A DNA stretch of 64,000 bases, taken from positions 124,001 to 188,000 of the forward strand of contig CBDCGV010000011.1 in the NCBI GenBank assembly GCA_965216955.1, written 5' to 3'. The translations under genes were made by a program, and so were the position numbers. A model generated the notes under the pieces. That model searched no databases, was not told where the DNA came from, and was given only the letters and a program-made list of their open reading frames with translations. Shown here piece by piece: positions 42,156-51,427 of this stretch (positions are counted from its first letter, which is position 1; each line of letters opens with the position of its first letter). The DNA comes from CBDCGV01 sp965216955. GTDB taxonomy: Bacteria; Bacteroidota; Bacteroidia; Chitinophagales; JADIYW01.

Positions 42156-44384
42156 ATGAATATATTCAGATACGTACAAATTTTCTTATTCATTATATTT
42201 TCCAATTCCATTCTGTATGGTCAAACTTTACAAGGAAAAATTTCAAATGAGTGGAATACAGCTCTCTCAGAAGTGAATATTTTGAATATATCGAATGGCA
42301 AACATACACATAGCAATGAAAAAGGTGTTTTCAGGTTTGAAGAAATAAAAACTGGAGATACATTGCAATTATCCCACTTAGGGTATAAAGAAAAAAGAAT
42401 AGTTCTCGATAAAATGGATACGACCCTCCATATTGTTCTGGAATCGATTTCAATTAGACTAGATGAAATCACTATTAGCAAAGCACTTGATGCGTTAAAC
42501 CTGATAACTGACATTGACATTCAGACCAATCCGGTGAACTCTTCACAAGAAATTTTGAGAAAGATACCGGGCTTATTTATTGGTCAACATGCAGGAGGAG
42601 GTAAAGCAGAACAAATATTTCTGAGAGGATTTGATATAGATCATGGAACAGACATCCAACTTTCTGTAGATGGCCTACCTGTAAACATGGTTTCTCATGC
42701 ACATGGGCAAGGGTATGCTGATTTACATTTCGTCATACCTGAGACGATAGACCGATTAGATTTTGGAAAGGGACCTTATTACGCTGACCAAGGAAATTTT
42801 AATACTGCAGGCTTTGTCAATTTTAAAACAAGACAAACATTGGAGGATAGTAAGGTAAAACTAGAAGTTGGGCAATTTAGTACCTATCGCTTATTGGGCA
42901 TGTTCAATTTAATTAAAAAAGACCAACACAAAAGTTATGTCGCTGCTGAATATTTGACCTCAGACGGACCCTTTGATAGCCCCCAAAACTTTCATAGAAT
43001 AAACTTATTTGGAAAATATTTTGGAAGCATTTCTAGATCAGACAACATTGGAATTACTGCTTCGTATTTCACTAGTAAATGGGATGCCTCGGGGCAAGTA
43101 CCAGAACGGGCGATAAATAGCGGTATGATTGGCCGATTTGGGGCTATTGATGATACGGAGGGAGGAAATACAGATAGGTTAAACATTTTAATCAATTATG
43201 ACAGGGTTATTGATGAAAAATCTTATGTAAAAAATAGTGTTTATTATTCTAAATATGATTTTGAGCTCTACTCTAATTTTACCTTCTTTCTTGAAGACTC
43301 TATAAACGGTGATCAAATCAAACAGAAGGAAAGTCGAAACATCTTTGGATTGAACAGTGAATACAATCACACTTATCAATCTGCGAAGATAAATGGGAAC
43401 ATACAAGCGGGAATAAGCTTAAGAAGTGATCGCAGCAATAAAAATGAATTATCTTCTACTGCAAATAGATCGGAAACATTAAATCGAATTCAGTTAGGAG
43501 ATATTACAGAAACCAACCTTGGAATTTATTTTAATCCGACTATTAATATTAAAAAATGGACCATCAATCCTGCCGTTCGATTGGACTATTTTGATTTTCA
43601 ATATAACGATGCTTTGCAAACCGATTATGAAACAAAATCATCAACAAATTTTATTGTAAGTCCAAAAATAAATCTGCTTTATAATCACTCCAATAATTTA
43701 CAACTATACCTAAAAAGTGGCAAAGGGTTTCATTCTAATGATACTCGAGTTGTTATTGAACAAAATGGAGAGCAGACTTTACCTGCTGCCTATGGTTTTG
43801 ACATTGGGTTTATTTGGAAACCGACTCCCAAATGGCTATTTAATACAGCTTACTGGCATTTATTTTTAGAACAAGAATTTGTTTACGTTGGTGATGCTGG
43901 GATTGTTGAGCCAAGTGGAAAATCACAACGTCAAGGAGTAGATTTGAGTGTTCGCTACCAGCCCATTGATTGGTTGTTTTTAAATCTAGATGCCAACTAT
44001 ACGCATGCAAGAGCCACTGAAGAAACCAATGGAGAAGATTTTATTCCACTTGCACCAGATTTTACTTTAGTGGGTGCTGTGAATATATTACATCAATCAG
44101 GGTTTTATGGTGGTGTTCAGGTAAGATTTATTGATGACAGACCTGCCAATGAGGACAATTCCATTGTAGCACAAGGATATGCAATAGCGGATGTCAATGC
44201 TGGCTATAAATGGGAAAACGTAAGCTTTGGCTTTCAAATTCAAAACCTGTTTAATTCAGACTGGAATGAAACACAATTTGCAACTGAATCAAAGTTAAAA
44301 GATGAAACTGAGCCAGTAGAAGAAATTCACTTTACTCCTGGAACACCGTTTTTTATAAAAGGAATTCTACAATTCAATTTTTGA
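42156..44384 (+). CDS. TonB-dependent outer membrane receptor
   Basis: A 742 aa outer membrane transporter. It has a signal peptide (ending SILYGQ), a carboxypeptidase-regulatory-like domain (TLQGKISNEWNTALSEVNIL to about residue 95), a plug with IPGLFIGQHAGGGKAEQIFLR and FDIDHGTDIQLSVDGLPVNM, and a beta-barrel ending in the aromatic strand FFIKGILQFNF. No SusD partner is nearby, so it is not a typical polysaccharide locus. The VSHAHGQGYADLHFVIPE stretch is rich in histidine, which hints at a metal or a small ligand, but this is weak. A convergent TetR gene lies downstream. Confidence 0.93.
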   Translation: MNIFRYVQIFLFIIFSNSILYGQTLQGKISNEWNTALSEVNILNISNGKHTHSNEKGVFRFEEIKTGDTLQLSHLGYKEKRIVLDKMDTTLHIVLESISIRLDEITISKALDALNLITDIDIQTNPVNSSQEILRKIPGLFIGQHAGGGKAEQIFLRGFDIDHGTDIQLSVDGLPVNMVSHAHGQGYADLHFVIPETIDRLDFGKGPYYADQGNFNTAGFVNFKTRQTLEDSKVKLEVGQFSTYRLLGMFNLIKKDQHKSYVAAEYLTSDGPFDSPQNFHRINLFGKYFGSISRSDNIGITASYFTSKWDASGQVPERAINSGMIGRFGAIDDTEGGNTDRLNILINYDRVIDEKSYVKNSVYYSKYDFELYSNFTFFLEDSINGDQIKQKESRNIFGLNSEYNHTYQSAKINGNIQAGISLRSDRSNKNELSSTANRSETLNRIQLGDITETNLGIYFNPTINIKKWTINPAVRLDYFDFQYNDALQTDYETKSSTNFIVSPKINLLYNHSNNLQLYLKSGKGFHSNDTRVVIEQNGEQTLPAAYGFDIGFIWKPTPKWLFNTAYWHLFLEQEFVYVGDAGIVEPSGKSQRQGVDLSVRYQPIDWLFLNLDANYTHARATEETNGEDFIPLAPDFTLVGAVNILHQSGFYGGVQVRFIDDRPANEDNSIVAQGYAIADVNAGYKWENVSFGFQIQNLFNSDWNETQFATESKLKDETEPVEEIHFTPGTPFFIKGILQFNF

Positions 44385-44442
44385 GAACTTTACTGCTCGA
44401 CCTATCTAAGATGATTAATGTAAATTGAAGTCTAATTCTGGT

Positions 44443-45120
44443 TTATTCCCTAAGCATTTTATTGACATAATATTTCAAAAGCTTAGTTACTTCATCATAA
44501 TTTTGCTTTTTCACTCTAATGTCTGTTAATCTTGGTAAATGTTCTGCAAAGTAAATCTGATTATTCGCCATCTCAAAAAGTGTACTGGCAAAAGAATGTG
44601 GATATGGAAATTTAGGGTTTACCTCAAGAATAACATCTGCAACCTTTTGCGTTAGTGATTTATAACTAAGATAAAAACCCTGTTTGTTTTCATCATCTAC
44701 ATTTTTTGTATGATATGCTTTAGCAGATTCTGCAATAATGATTCGATGCAAAATTTTCTCATTCACAAAATCTACTGAAGGGTTTTCTTTAGTAGCATCC
44801 ACAAAATTATCGATAATTATGTCCAATTTTCGATTTGGGTCAAGAATATTCATAGTGTTGTAATCAATTAAATAACTCACCCAATTCCAGTACCAAACTA
44901 CCAAATAAAGCAATAAAAAATGCTTATTTTCAAAGTAACGATAGATGGAGGTTTCATTCGAATCCATCTTTAAAGCTAGTTTCCTAAATGTAAAGGCCTC
45001 AAAACCTATTTCTTCTAATAAGATAATGCTATTGGAGATTATACGCCTACCCAATTTACTTTGTAATGGATCTTTTAGCGATAGCCCTTGTGGTATTGAG
45101 ATGTCAGCTAAGATGAACAT
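44443..45120 (-). CDS. TetR-family transcriptional regulator
   Basis: A 225 aa regulator with an N-terminal TetR helix-turn-helix (GRRIISNSIILLEEIGFEAFTFRKLALKMDSNETSIYRYFENKHFLLLYLV) and an unassigned ligand domain. It is divergently transcribed from the SulP transporter-carbonic anhydrase pair, 121 bp away, so it may control them, or the convergent TonB receptor. ATG start at 45120. Confidence 0.9.
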   Translation of the reverse strand: MFILADISIPQGLSLKDPLQSKLGRRIISNSIILLEEIGFEAFTFRKLALKMDSNETSIYRYFENKHFLLLYLVVWYWNWVSYLIDYNTMNILDPNRKLDIIIDNFVDATKENPSVDFVNEKILHRIIIAESAKAYHTKNVDDENKQGFYLSYKSLTQKVADVILEVNPKFPYPHSFASTLFEMANNQIYFAEHLPRLTDIRVKKQNYDEVTKLLKYYVNKMLRE

Positions 45121-45196
45121 TAGACTAGCAATATATGAATTAATTACTAATTAAAAAGCAATAAATACTTATTTTAAAAAAATAACGACTACCAAC

Positions 45197-45224
45197 AATA
45201 CAAGTATTACTAACATTTTGTATT
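45197..45224. promoter_or_regulatory. Possible operator dyad upstream of the SulP gene
   Basis: AATACAA (45197-45203) and TTGTATT (45218-45224) are 7 bp inverted arms spaced by 14 bp, 18 bp before the transporter ATG and between it and the TetR gene. TetR operators usually have less spacing, so this is tentative. Confidence 0.3.
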
Positions 45225-45241
45225 ATTGCAGAAAATAATCA

Positions 45242-46846
45242 ATGATGAAAAATCAGTTAAAGTATTTAAAGAATGATATTCCAGCAAGTTTGGTTGTCTT
45301 TTTTGTAGCTATACCCTTATGTTTAGGAATTGCTTTAGCAAGTGGTGCACCACTTTTTTCTGGTTTAATTGCCGGAATTATAGGTGGAATTATCGTTGGT
45401 TTTTTGAGTGGGTCAAATATTGGTGTAAGTGGGCCAGCAGCCGGTTTAGCGGCAATTGTATTATCGGCAATAGCTACTCTAGGAAGCTTTGAAAACTTTT
45501 TATTAGCAGTTGTTTTAGGAGGTGTCATTCAACTAATATTTGGGTTATTAAGAGCAGGTGTTATAGGTTATTACTTTCCTTCATCGGTGATCAAAGGAAT
45601 GTTAACAGGAATTGGAATAATCATTATTCTCAAACAAATTCCACACTTCTTTGGTTATGATTCTGATCCGGAAGGTGATTTTTCGTTTTTTCAAGTGGAT
45701 GGTGGCAATACATTCTCTGGAATTGTTAACGCATTAAACAACATAAGCTTGGGCTCAACAATTATTGGCTTAATTGCTATAGCTATTTTAATATTATGGG
45801 GAAACATTTTATCTAAAAAAGGAAAATTCTTTCAGCTAGTTCAAGGGCCTTTAGTTGCTGTGGTTGTAGGAATTCTTTACTTTGTTTTAACTGCTTCTAA
45901 TTCAAAATTTGGAATTAGCGCAGCACATTTGGTTAGCGTTCCGGTTCCTGAAAATTTAGATTCTTTTTTCGCCCAGTTTAGTTTTCCAAACTTTAATGCC
46001 ATCTCTAATCCAGATATATGGGTAATAGCATTTACCATAGCTTTAGTAGCCAGCTTAGAAACGCTATTGTGTGTGGAAGCAACAGATAAATTAGATCCAC
46101 ATAAAAACATTACACCAACCAATAGGGAACTATTAGCGCAAGGCGCAGGTAATATTGTTTCTGGTTTAATAGGAGGATTACCAATAACACAAGTAATTGT
46201 AAGAAGCTCTGCTAATATACAGTCAGGAGGTAGAACTAAAATGTCTGCTATTATTCATGGGTTTCTTTTATTGATATCTGTAATTTTGATTCCAACTTTA
46301 TTAAATAAAATTCCCCTTTCAGTTTTGGCGGCTATACTATTTGTCGTAGGCTATAAATTGGCAAAGCCGGATTTGTTCAAAAAAATGTGGAATTTAGGAT
46401 GGAAGCAATTTGCTCCATTTATAGTTACGGTTTTAGGTATTGTTTTTATTGATTTATTGTATGGCATTGGTCTAGGTTTAGTTGTTGGCGTTGCCGTAAT
46501 ACTAATAAAGAGCTATCAAAATTCTCACTTTTTACATAAAGAAGAGGGTGAAACAGCGGGAAAACTTAAGATGACTTTAGCGGAAGAAGTTACCTTTTTT
46601 AATAAAGGAGCAATTCTACGAGAATTAGAAAATGTCCCAGAAAATTCACAACTAGAATTAGACGTTAGAAAAACCAGATATTTGGATAATGATATTATAG
46701 AAATTTTAGAAGATTTTGCCTTTAAAGCAAAGGAAAGAAATATCACTATAAAATTAGTTTCGGAAAGGGGCATTGTAGAAAACCCTCCGAGTTATATTGA
46801 GTTTTTTAAACTAAGAAAAAAGACACCATTTTATCACAATATTTAA
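45242..46846 (+). CDS. SulP-family anion (probably bicarbonate) transporter
   Basis: A 534 aa inner membrane transporter with about 10-12 hydrophobic segments. SulP features include VVFFVAIPLCLGIALASGAPLFSGLIAG, GVSGPAAGLAAIV and GNIVSGLIGGLPITQVIVRSSANI; the C-terminal STAS-like domain contains LELDVRKTRYLDNDIIEIL. It lies 11 bp before a beta-carbonic anhydrase, a pairing seen with BicA-like bicarbonate carriers, so bicarbonate or carbonate is a more likely substrate than sulfate. It starts with two consecutive ATG codons. Confidence 0.92.
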   Translation: MMKNQLKYLKNDIPASLVVFFVAIPLCLGIALASGAPLFSGLIAGIIGGIIVGFLSGSNIGVSGPAAGLAAIVLSAIATLGSFENFLLAVVLGGVIQLIFGLLRAGVIGYYFPSSVIKGMLTGIGIIIILKQIPHFFGYDSDPEGDFSFFQVDGGNTFSGIVNALNNISLGSTIIGLIAIAILILWGNILSKKGKFFQLVQGPLVAVVVGILYFVLTASNSKFGISAAHLVSVPVPENLDSFFAQFSFPNFNAISNPDIWVIAFTIALVASLETLLCVEATDKLDPHKNITPTNRELLAQGAGNIVSGLIGGLPITQVIVRSSANIQSGGRTKMSAIIHGFLLLISVILIPTLLNKIPLSVLAAILFVVGYKLAKPDLFKKMWNLGWKQFAPFIVTVLGIVFIDLLYGIGLGLVVGVAVILIKSYQNSHFLHKEEGETAGKLKMTLAEEVTFFNKGAILRELENVPENSQLELDVRKTRYLDNDIIEILEDFAFKAKERNITIKLVSERGIVENPPSYIEFFKLRKKTPFYHNI

Positions 46847-46857
46847 AATAAATAACT

Positions 46858-47496
46858 ATGGAAAATTTATTGCACCACACACAAACTAAAGCTTCTCAAG
46901 CAGCACTTAATTATACTGATGCGCTCCAGCTTTTGAAAGATGGTAACCAGAGGTTTTTAAAGAACTCTACAATTAATCGATCTTATGATCAACAAATTAA
47001 TCTTACTGCTACGGGGCAATATCCATTTGCTGCAATCGTAAGTTGCATAGACTCAAGAATACCAACAGAGATTATCTTTGATCAAGGTATTGGCGATATA
47101 TTTAATGCACGCATAGCTGGCAATTTTGTAAATGAAGATATTCTGGGAAGCCTAGAATTTGCTTGCAAGCTTGCAGGGTCAAAATTAGTTGTCATTATGG
47201 GACATACTTCTTGTGGAGCTGTAAAAGGTGCCTGCGATCATGCTCAGTTAGGGAATCTTACTGGAATGTTAGAGAAAATAAAACCAGCTTTAGCTAAAGT
47301 AGCGACCAAAGAAGGAGAAGATAGAAGTTCTAAAAATCTAGAATTTGTTAATAACGTGGCTGTTCAAAATGTACATCTCACTATAGCAAAACTAAAAGAA
47401 GATAGTCCTGTATTGAATGAAATGGTTCAAAATGGAGAAATTCAAGTGGTTGGAGCAATGTACGATGTTCAAACGGGGAAAGTATCTTTCTTATAA
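46858..47496 (+). CDS. Beta-class carbonic anhydrase
   Basis: Interconverts CO2 and bicarbonate. The 212 aa protein has the zinc ligands Cys-Asp/Arg in VSCIDSRIPTEIIFDQ and His-x-x-Cys in MGHTSCGAVKGACD, and the usual AGNFVNEDILGSLEFA helix. No signal peptide, so cytoplasmic. Its position 11 bp after the SulP gene suggests joint operation: import of bicarbonate with cytoplasmic equilibration, or pH and carboxylation supply. Confidence 0.95.
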   Translation: MENLLHHTQTKASQAALNYTDALQLLKDGNQRFLKNSTINRSYDQQINLTATGQYPFAAIVSCIDSRIPTEIIFDQGIGDIFNARIAGNFVNEDILGSLEFACKLAGSKLVVIMGHTSCGAVKGACDHAQLGNLTGMLEKIKPALAKVATKEGEDRSSKNLEFVNNVAVQNVHLTIAKLKEDSPVLNEMVQNGEIQVVGAMYDVQTGKVSFL

Positions 47497-47630
47497 TACT
47501 TAGTTAAACATTAAACCTCTTGATATTTCCACGATTAGGTTTTGATTAAATAAAATATCTAGATTTAATTGGGCTATATGAATCAATTCCTTAATTGGGT
47601 AATTATGCCAAATCAACTTAGTTTGTTTTA

Positions 47631-47689
47631 AGTTGGTAGATTTCTTTGATAACCAAGGAGCAGATTCGAATCTTGCCACTCCTACAAAA
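47631..47689 (+). pseudogene. Decayed tRNA remnant (identity unclear)
   Basis: AGTTGGTAGA (47631-47640) looks like a D-arm, and GCAGATTCGAATCTTGC (47660-47676) like a T-arm with one mismatch in the stem, followed by an acceptor-like CCACTCCTAC. No matching 5' acceptor strand (about AGGAGTG) is present, and the anticodon stem does not pair, so it should not make a functional tRNA. TTCGAATCTTGCCAC (47665-47679) is identical to the 3' part of tRNA-Pro at 41767-41781. A tRNA-style terminator follows immediately. Confidence 0.55.
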
Positions 47690-47692
47690 GTT

Positions 47693-47727
47693 AAAAAAGT
47701 CTTGTACACAAGTGCAGGGCTTTTTTT
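47693..47727 (+). terminator. Terminator-like hairpin after the tRNA remnant
   Basis: AAAAGTCTTGTA pairs with TGCAGGGCTTTT using several G-U pairs, followed by a T-run. It would also serve the carbonic anhydrase transcript. Confidence 0.65.
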
Positions 47728-47765
47728 GTAATCAACTTAAACTTGCTAAAAATTGAAACAAATAA

Positions 47766-47804
47766 AAAAGTCGTCACACCAAAGTTTTTGATGTGACGAC
47801 TTAC
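47766..47804 (-). terminator. Intrinsic terminator of the SnoaL-like lipoprotein gene
   Basis: AAGTCGTCACA (47768-47778) and TGTGACGACTT (47792-47802) form a perfect 11 bp stem; on the minus strand it is followed by TTTTTATT. It lies about 50 bp after the stop at 47852. Confidence 0.9.
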
Positions 47805-47851
47805 TATTATTCTAAAAAGAAGACTCTAGCAAATAACCTTTCCCTACTTCC

Positions 47852-48736
47852 TTAAAACTTACCATTATCGTTAGCCATTTCGGTTGGTATTTCCTGAATA
47901 ACGTCCCAATGTTCAACAATTTTTCCATCTTTTAATCTAAACAGATCATAAAATGCTTGTGGTTTCCCACTCCATTCACCTTCACTCATTGCAAGAATGA
48001 AGTTACCTTCTCCTAAAATTTTATGAGTTTTTTTGTAGATAAACATATTGTTTTGAGCGGTTAAATACTCAATAGCTTCACTTAAGCCTTCTAATCCATC
48101 TTTAACTAATGGGTTATGTTGGTTATATTCTTCAGTGCTAACGTATTCTGTAATTTTTTCGGGAGCTTTTCCAAACAATATATTATCAATAAAGTTTTTT
48201 ACTATTACTTTGTTTGCATCCGTTTTATCACGATCGGTAATTTCAGTAGGACCATCTACCTGTGAGCGGCCACTCGCTGTCTCTTCAACTTTGGGAGTAA
48301 TATTATCCCAATGTTCTGCCACCATACCATCTTCCATTCTCCATACATCAAATGCAATTACTTCTTTGCTTCCAAATGGCTCTGCATTGTGATAAGAATT
48401 ATGGAATATGATATAATTACCATCCTGCAATAATCTATGGTTGGTATAGGTTGTTTTATTTTCTTGTAATACGGGAAGAAATCCTAATACAGGCATTATT
48501 CCCGTTGGAACCGTCGGATTGTGCTGTATGTAATCAGTTTTAAAATATGTTTTTATACCCTCTACACTATACGTTTTAAAAAAGGCATCCTGTGCTCTAA
48601 TTGCTGTTACTTTTAAGTCGTCCATTTTTCTTTCTGTTTTAATTTTAGTTTCTTTTTTACACTGCTTAGTTTTAGTTTGATCGTTGCAACCAATCAGGAA
48701 TGCCATAATCAATGCGATGATTGTCAAGTTTTTCAT
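47852..48736 (-). CDS. Lipoprotein with two tandem SnoaL/NTF2-like domains
   Basis: A 294 aa lipoprotein (MKNLTIIALIMAFLIGC, Cys17). The mature part is an internal duplication: YFKTDYIQHNPTVPTGI ... FDVWRMEDGMVAEHWDNI and YVSTEEYNQHNPLVKDGL ... YDLFRLKDGKIVEHWDVIQ are clear repeats of a SnoaL-like polyketide-cyclase/NTF2 fold. Such domains bind small hydrophobic molecules and are often described only as predicted SnoaL-like. Monocistronic, with its own terminator; the AraC gene upstream on the same strand may regulate it. Confidence 0.88.
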   Translation of the reverse strand: MKNLTIIALIMAFLIGCNDQTKTKQCKKETKIKTERKMDDLKVTAIRAQDAFFKTYSVEGIKTYFKTDYIQHNPTVPTGIMPVLGFLPVLQENKTTYTNHRLLQDGNYIIFHNSYHNAEPFGSKEVIAFDVWRMEDGMVAEHWDNITPKVEETASGRSQVDGPTEITDRDKTDANKVIVKNFIDNILFGKAPEKITEYVSTEEYNQHNPLVKDGLEGLSEAIEYLTAQNNMFIYKKTHKILGEGNFILAMSEGEWSGKPQAFYDLFRLKDGKIVEHWDVIQEIPTEMANDNGKF

Positions 48737-48894
48737 TTTATAAGCTATTTTAATGGTTAGATGAAATTTTTACTGTTCATATAAATCTCCTTATTATTGA
48801 ATTCTTACTTAAAGAGAGTATAAAATTAAAATGAAGCAGCAACTATCCGTATGTTAATGTTGAGAAAAAAAAGGTTAATGTCGAACCAACAATG

Positions 48895-49776
48895 TTACGT
48901 GTACATGCTCTTAAACACATTGGGTGTAAATCCAGTATGTTTTTTAAAGTACTTTATAAAATTAGGAGGCTCATCAAAACCAAAATCATAGGCAAGTTGT
49001 GTGCTTTTAATGGTGGAATTAAGAAGCATTCTTTTAGCTTCTAAAATAATAAACTCATCAATATATTGCTTAGCTGTAAGGTTGATAATTTCTTTACAAA
49101 CAACATTTAGATGCTTATAGGTGATATTGAGTTTTTGGGCATAATAATTGGCATTTCTGCTCTCAGTATAGTGTTTTTCTAAAAACGATTGAAAATTAAC
49201 AAAAAGGGAAAGTTTCTCAGATTCTTCTAAGTAAAGTGTCTGGTTCTTTCTTAATTCCTCAATCTTAGAAAAAATAATGGTAAACAAAGAGTCAATAATT
49301 TTCCCTTTATTAAATTTTCCTACTACTTTATAAAACTCATCAAACAAAAGATTAATATATAAAATAGAATCTGAGTCATTTGGAATCTGAATTCTTGGAG
49401 AGAATAAATGAGATGTAAACAATCTAATTATTGCATTTTTTGGAATATTATTTAGTTGCTTTTTAAAATATTCTTCGGTAAATAAAATTATAAATCCTTT
49501 GACTTCATCGTTAAACTTAAAAGCATTTACCTGGCCTTTAGATAAATAAAACAGTGTATTTTTCTGTGCCTTATACCAAACAAAATCAACTAAATGTTCT
49601 GTTTCTCCACTAGAGAAAAATATCAATTTATAAAACCCTATCTGATGTGGTTTTTCCGGATGGTGATCTAAAAACTTATCTTTTTGTTTGGCAATATTTT
49701 CTAATCGAATAATTTCGATTCCTTCTATTTCAGGAAGTTTTGATTTGTATATTATATTTGGTAAATCTTGTGCCAT
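48895..49776 (-). CDS. AraC-family transcriptional regulator
   Basis: A 293 aa regulator with a C-terminal AraC domain (NANYYAQKLNITYKHLNVVCKEIINLTAKQYI, then STQLAYDFGFDEPPNFIKYFKKHTGFTP) and an N-terminal cupin-like sensing domain (ETEHLVDFVWYKAQKNTLFYLSKGQ). ATG at 49776 is used; the longer frame starts at TTG. It is divergent from an NTF2-like gene and upstream of the SnoaL-like lipoprotein, either of which may be its target. Confidence 0.9.
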   Translation of the reverse strand: MAQDLPNIIYKSKLPEIEGIEIIRLENIAKQKDKFLDHHPEKPHQIGFYKLIFFSSGETEHLVDFVWYKAQKNTLFYLSKGQVNAFKFNDEVKGFIILFTEEYFKKQLNNIPKNAIIRLFTSHLFSPRIQIPNDSDSILYINLLFDEFYKVVGKFNKGKIIDSLFTIIFSKIEELRKNQTLYLEESEKLSLFVNFQSFLEKHYTESRNANYYAQKLNITYKHLNVVCKEIINLTAKQYIDEFIILEAKRMLLNSTIKSTQLAYDFGFDEPPNFIKYFKKHTGFTPNVFKSMYT

Positions 49777-49900
49777 ATCTAATATATTAATTTGAAATTT
49801 AATCAAATTTGTTTTGGAAAAGAGTACTATTATAAATAGATGAATGTAACTATAGAATCATTTATCTTACATCTTGATTTATAAAAAGTAATTAAAATCT

Positions 49901-50299
49901 ATGATAAACGATACTTTAAAGCTTTGGCATCAATTTATTGAGGAGCGAAACCCAGCACTACTTAAAAATATTTTAGCAGACAATGCAGCTTTTTACTCTC
50001 CGGTTCTTTGGAAACCTCAAGAAGGAAAAATGCTTACGCAAATGTATTTAACGGGTGCCATGATGATGTTTTTAGAAAATGGACAAGACTTTAAATATGT
50101 TAGAGAAGTAATACAAGACCACCATGCCATTCTAGAATTTACTGCAACCATTGACGGTATTGTCATTAATGGTGTTGACATGATAGAAATAGACAACAAT
50201 GGCAAAATTATCTCTTTTAAAGTAATGATAAGACCTCTTAAAGCCATTGAAAAAGTCAAAGAAATAATGGCTTCAATGCTTGGCCGAATGAAAAAATAG
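49901..50299 (+). CDS. NTF2-like (SnoaL-type) protein
   Basis: A 132 aa single-domain nuclear transport factor 2-like protein: LKLWHQFIEERNPALLKNILADNAAFYSP, HHAILEFTATIDGIVINGVDMIEIDNNGKIISFKVMIRPLKAI. This wording is typical of small cytoplasmic NTF2-like proteins of unknown function. It diverges from the AraC regulator. Confidence 0.85.
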   Translation: MINDTLKLWHQFIEERNPALLKNILADNAAFYSPVLWKPQEGKMLTQMYLTGAMMMFLENGQDFKYVREVIQDHHAILEFTATIDGIVINGVDMIEIDNNGKIISFKVMIRPLKAIEKVKEIMASMLGRMKK

Positions 50300-50337
50300 C
50301 TCTACTAAATTCTTTCAAAAACCTATAACTATTTAAA

Positions 50338-51246
50338 TTAAGTTGTTTGGTAAAATTCTAATACTTTCTCCAACCAAATATGGGGACTTCCCAATTGACA
50401 AAAATGACCAACACCCTTCATAATTGACAATGAAGCATCTTTACATATTTCTTGTTTTAAATAATAGGCCATTTCTACACTAGCAACAGCATCTTTATCA
50501 CCCCAACAAATGTGTATAGGTATATTTGTTTTTGCTAATGCTGGCAACCAGCGTGTCCTTTCGAAACGTTTTCTATCATTTACATACTGAATCGTTAAAA
50601 ATGCCTTACGGTGCCCTGCTTGAATCGTATTTATAGCCCACAATAATTTTACATCTAAAACTGTCAAACTATTATTTCCATGGGCACTTCTAATTTGATG
50701 CTGAAAAATCGTATAATTGGTCAATCTGTTAAACGACCTCCCCAATTTTGACAATAATATCTTTTGTGTAATTCGAAGGTTCGCTAGATCCAAAACCATA
50801 CTACCATTCGTAAAAGTTATACTCTGAATACCTTCAGAAAACCATATTGGCATTTGATCATGCTCATGTCGAGCTAAAATTTCTGTGGTAACACTTGTTC
50901 CCATATCATGCGCCAAAATATGTCCTCCACGTACATTCAATTGCTTCCAAACATCTAAAATGGTATCAGCTTGTTCTAAAAGCGAATAAGTATAATTTCC
51001 TATGGGCTTATCACTAAAACCGTAACCTAACATATCTAATAAAACAATGCGGTCAAAATATTGTAGCAGGCCATCTATTACCTTATGAAAGGAAAAAGAG
51101 GATTCGGGAAAACCGTGTATTAACAAAAGAGTTCTTTCTGCACTTGCTTGTTCATTTCCCAATGATATGACAAACAGTTGATGTGCAAAGGGACCATAAG
51201 AAATGTACCCCCCTTTTGATTTCCAATCAATTAATTCTTCTTCCAT
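50338..51246 (-). CDS. Alpha/beta hydrolase (haloalkane-dehalogenase/MEST-like)
   Basis: A 302 aa alpha/beta hydrolase. LLIHGFPESSFSFHKV holds the oxyanion loop, LLDMLGYGFSDKP follows, and the nucleophile position HILAHDMGTSVTTEIL is an aspartate, as in haloalkane dehalogenases and epoxide hydrolases, rather than serine. ICWGDKDAV and KGVGHFCQLGSP give the acid and histidine. The aspartate supports a dehalogenase or epoxide-hydrolase-like mechanism, although many such proteins have unknown substrates. Confidence 0.88.
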   Translation of the reverse strand: MEEELIDWKSKGGYISYGPFAHQLFVISLGNEQASAERTLLLIHGFPESSFSFHKVIDGLLQYFDRIVLLDMLGYGFSDKPIGNYTYSLLEQADTILDVWKQLNVRGGHILAHDMGTSVTTEILARHEHDQMPIWFSEGIQSITFTNGSMVLDLANLRITQKILLSKLGRSFNRLTNYTIFQHQIRSAHGNNSLTVLDVKLLWAINTIQAGHRKAFLTIQYVNDRKRFERTRWLPALAKTNIPIHICWGDKDAVASVEMAYYLKQEICKDASLSIMKGVGHFCQLGSPHIWLEKVLEFYQTT

Positions 51247-51427
51247 TATTCTCCAAAATAAAAATTATTTGATAGATCAAGTTAAATGGAACCAATCGCA
51301 AAGCTGAAAATCTAAGTGAAATGCTAATTAGTAGTAATTTCAGCATACAATAGATTTCAGAATGCCGGTTTAAGCAACCGCTTTTATTTATATTCACCTT
51401 TTATTACAAATTACTTCTATACAATAA

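Larger units (their letters stand above)
47497..47851. other. 355 bp intergenic region with tRNA remnant and two hairpins
   Basis: No intact gene. The region holds a decayed tRNA-like sequence (about 47631-47689), its downstream hairpin and a strong minus-strand terminator, listed separately. An antisense frame of 69 codons runs through the tRNA remnant and is not regarded as real. Confidence 0.6.

Noticed and set aside
47500..47709. A 69-codon minus-strand frame after the carbonic anhydrase gene
   Set aside because: It runs through the tRNA remnant and a terminator hairpin, and its composition is not protein-like.
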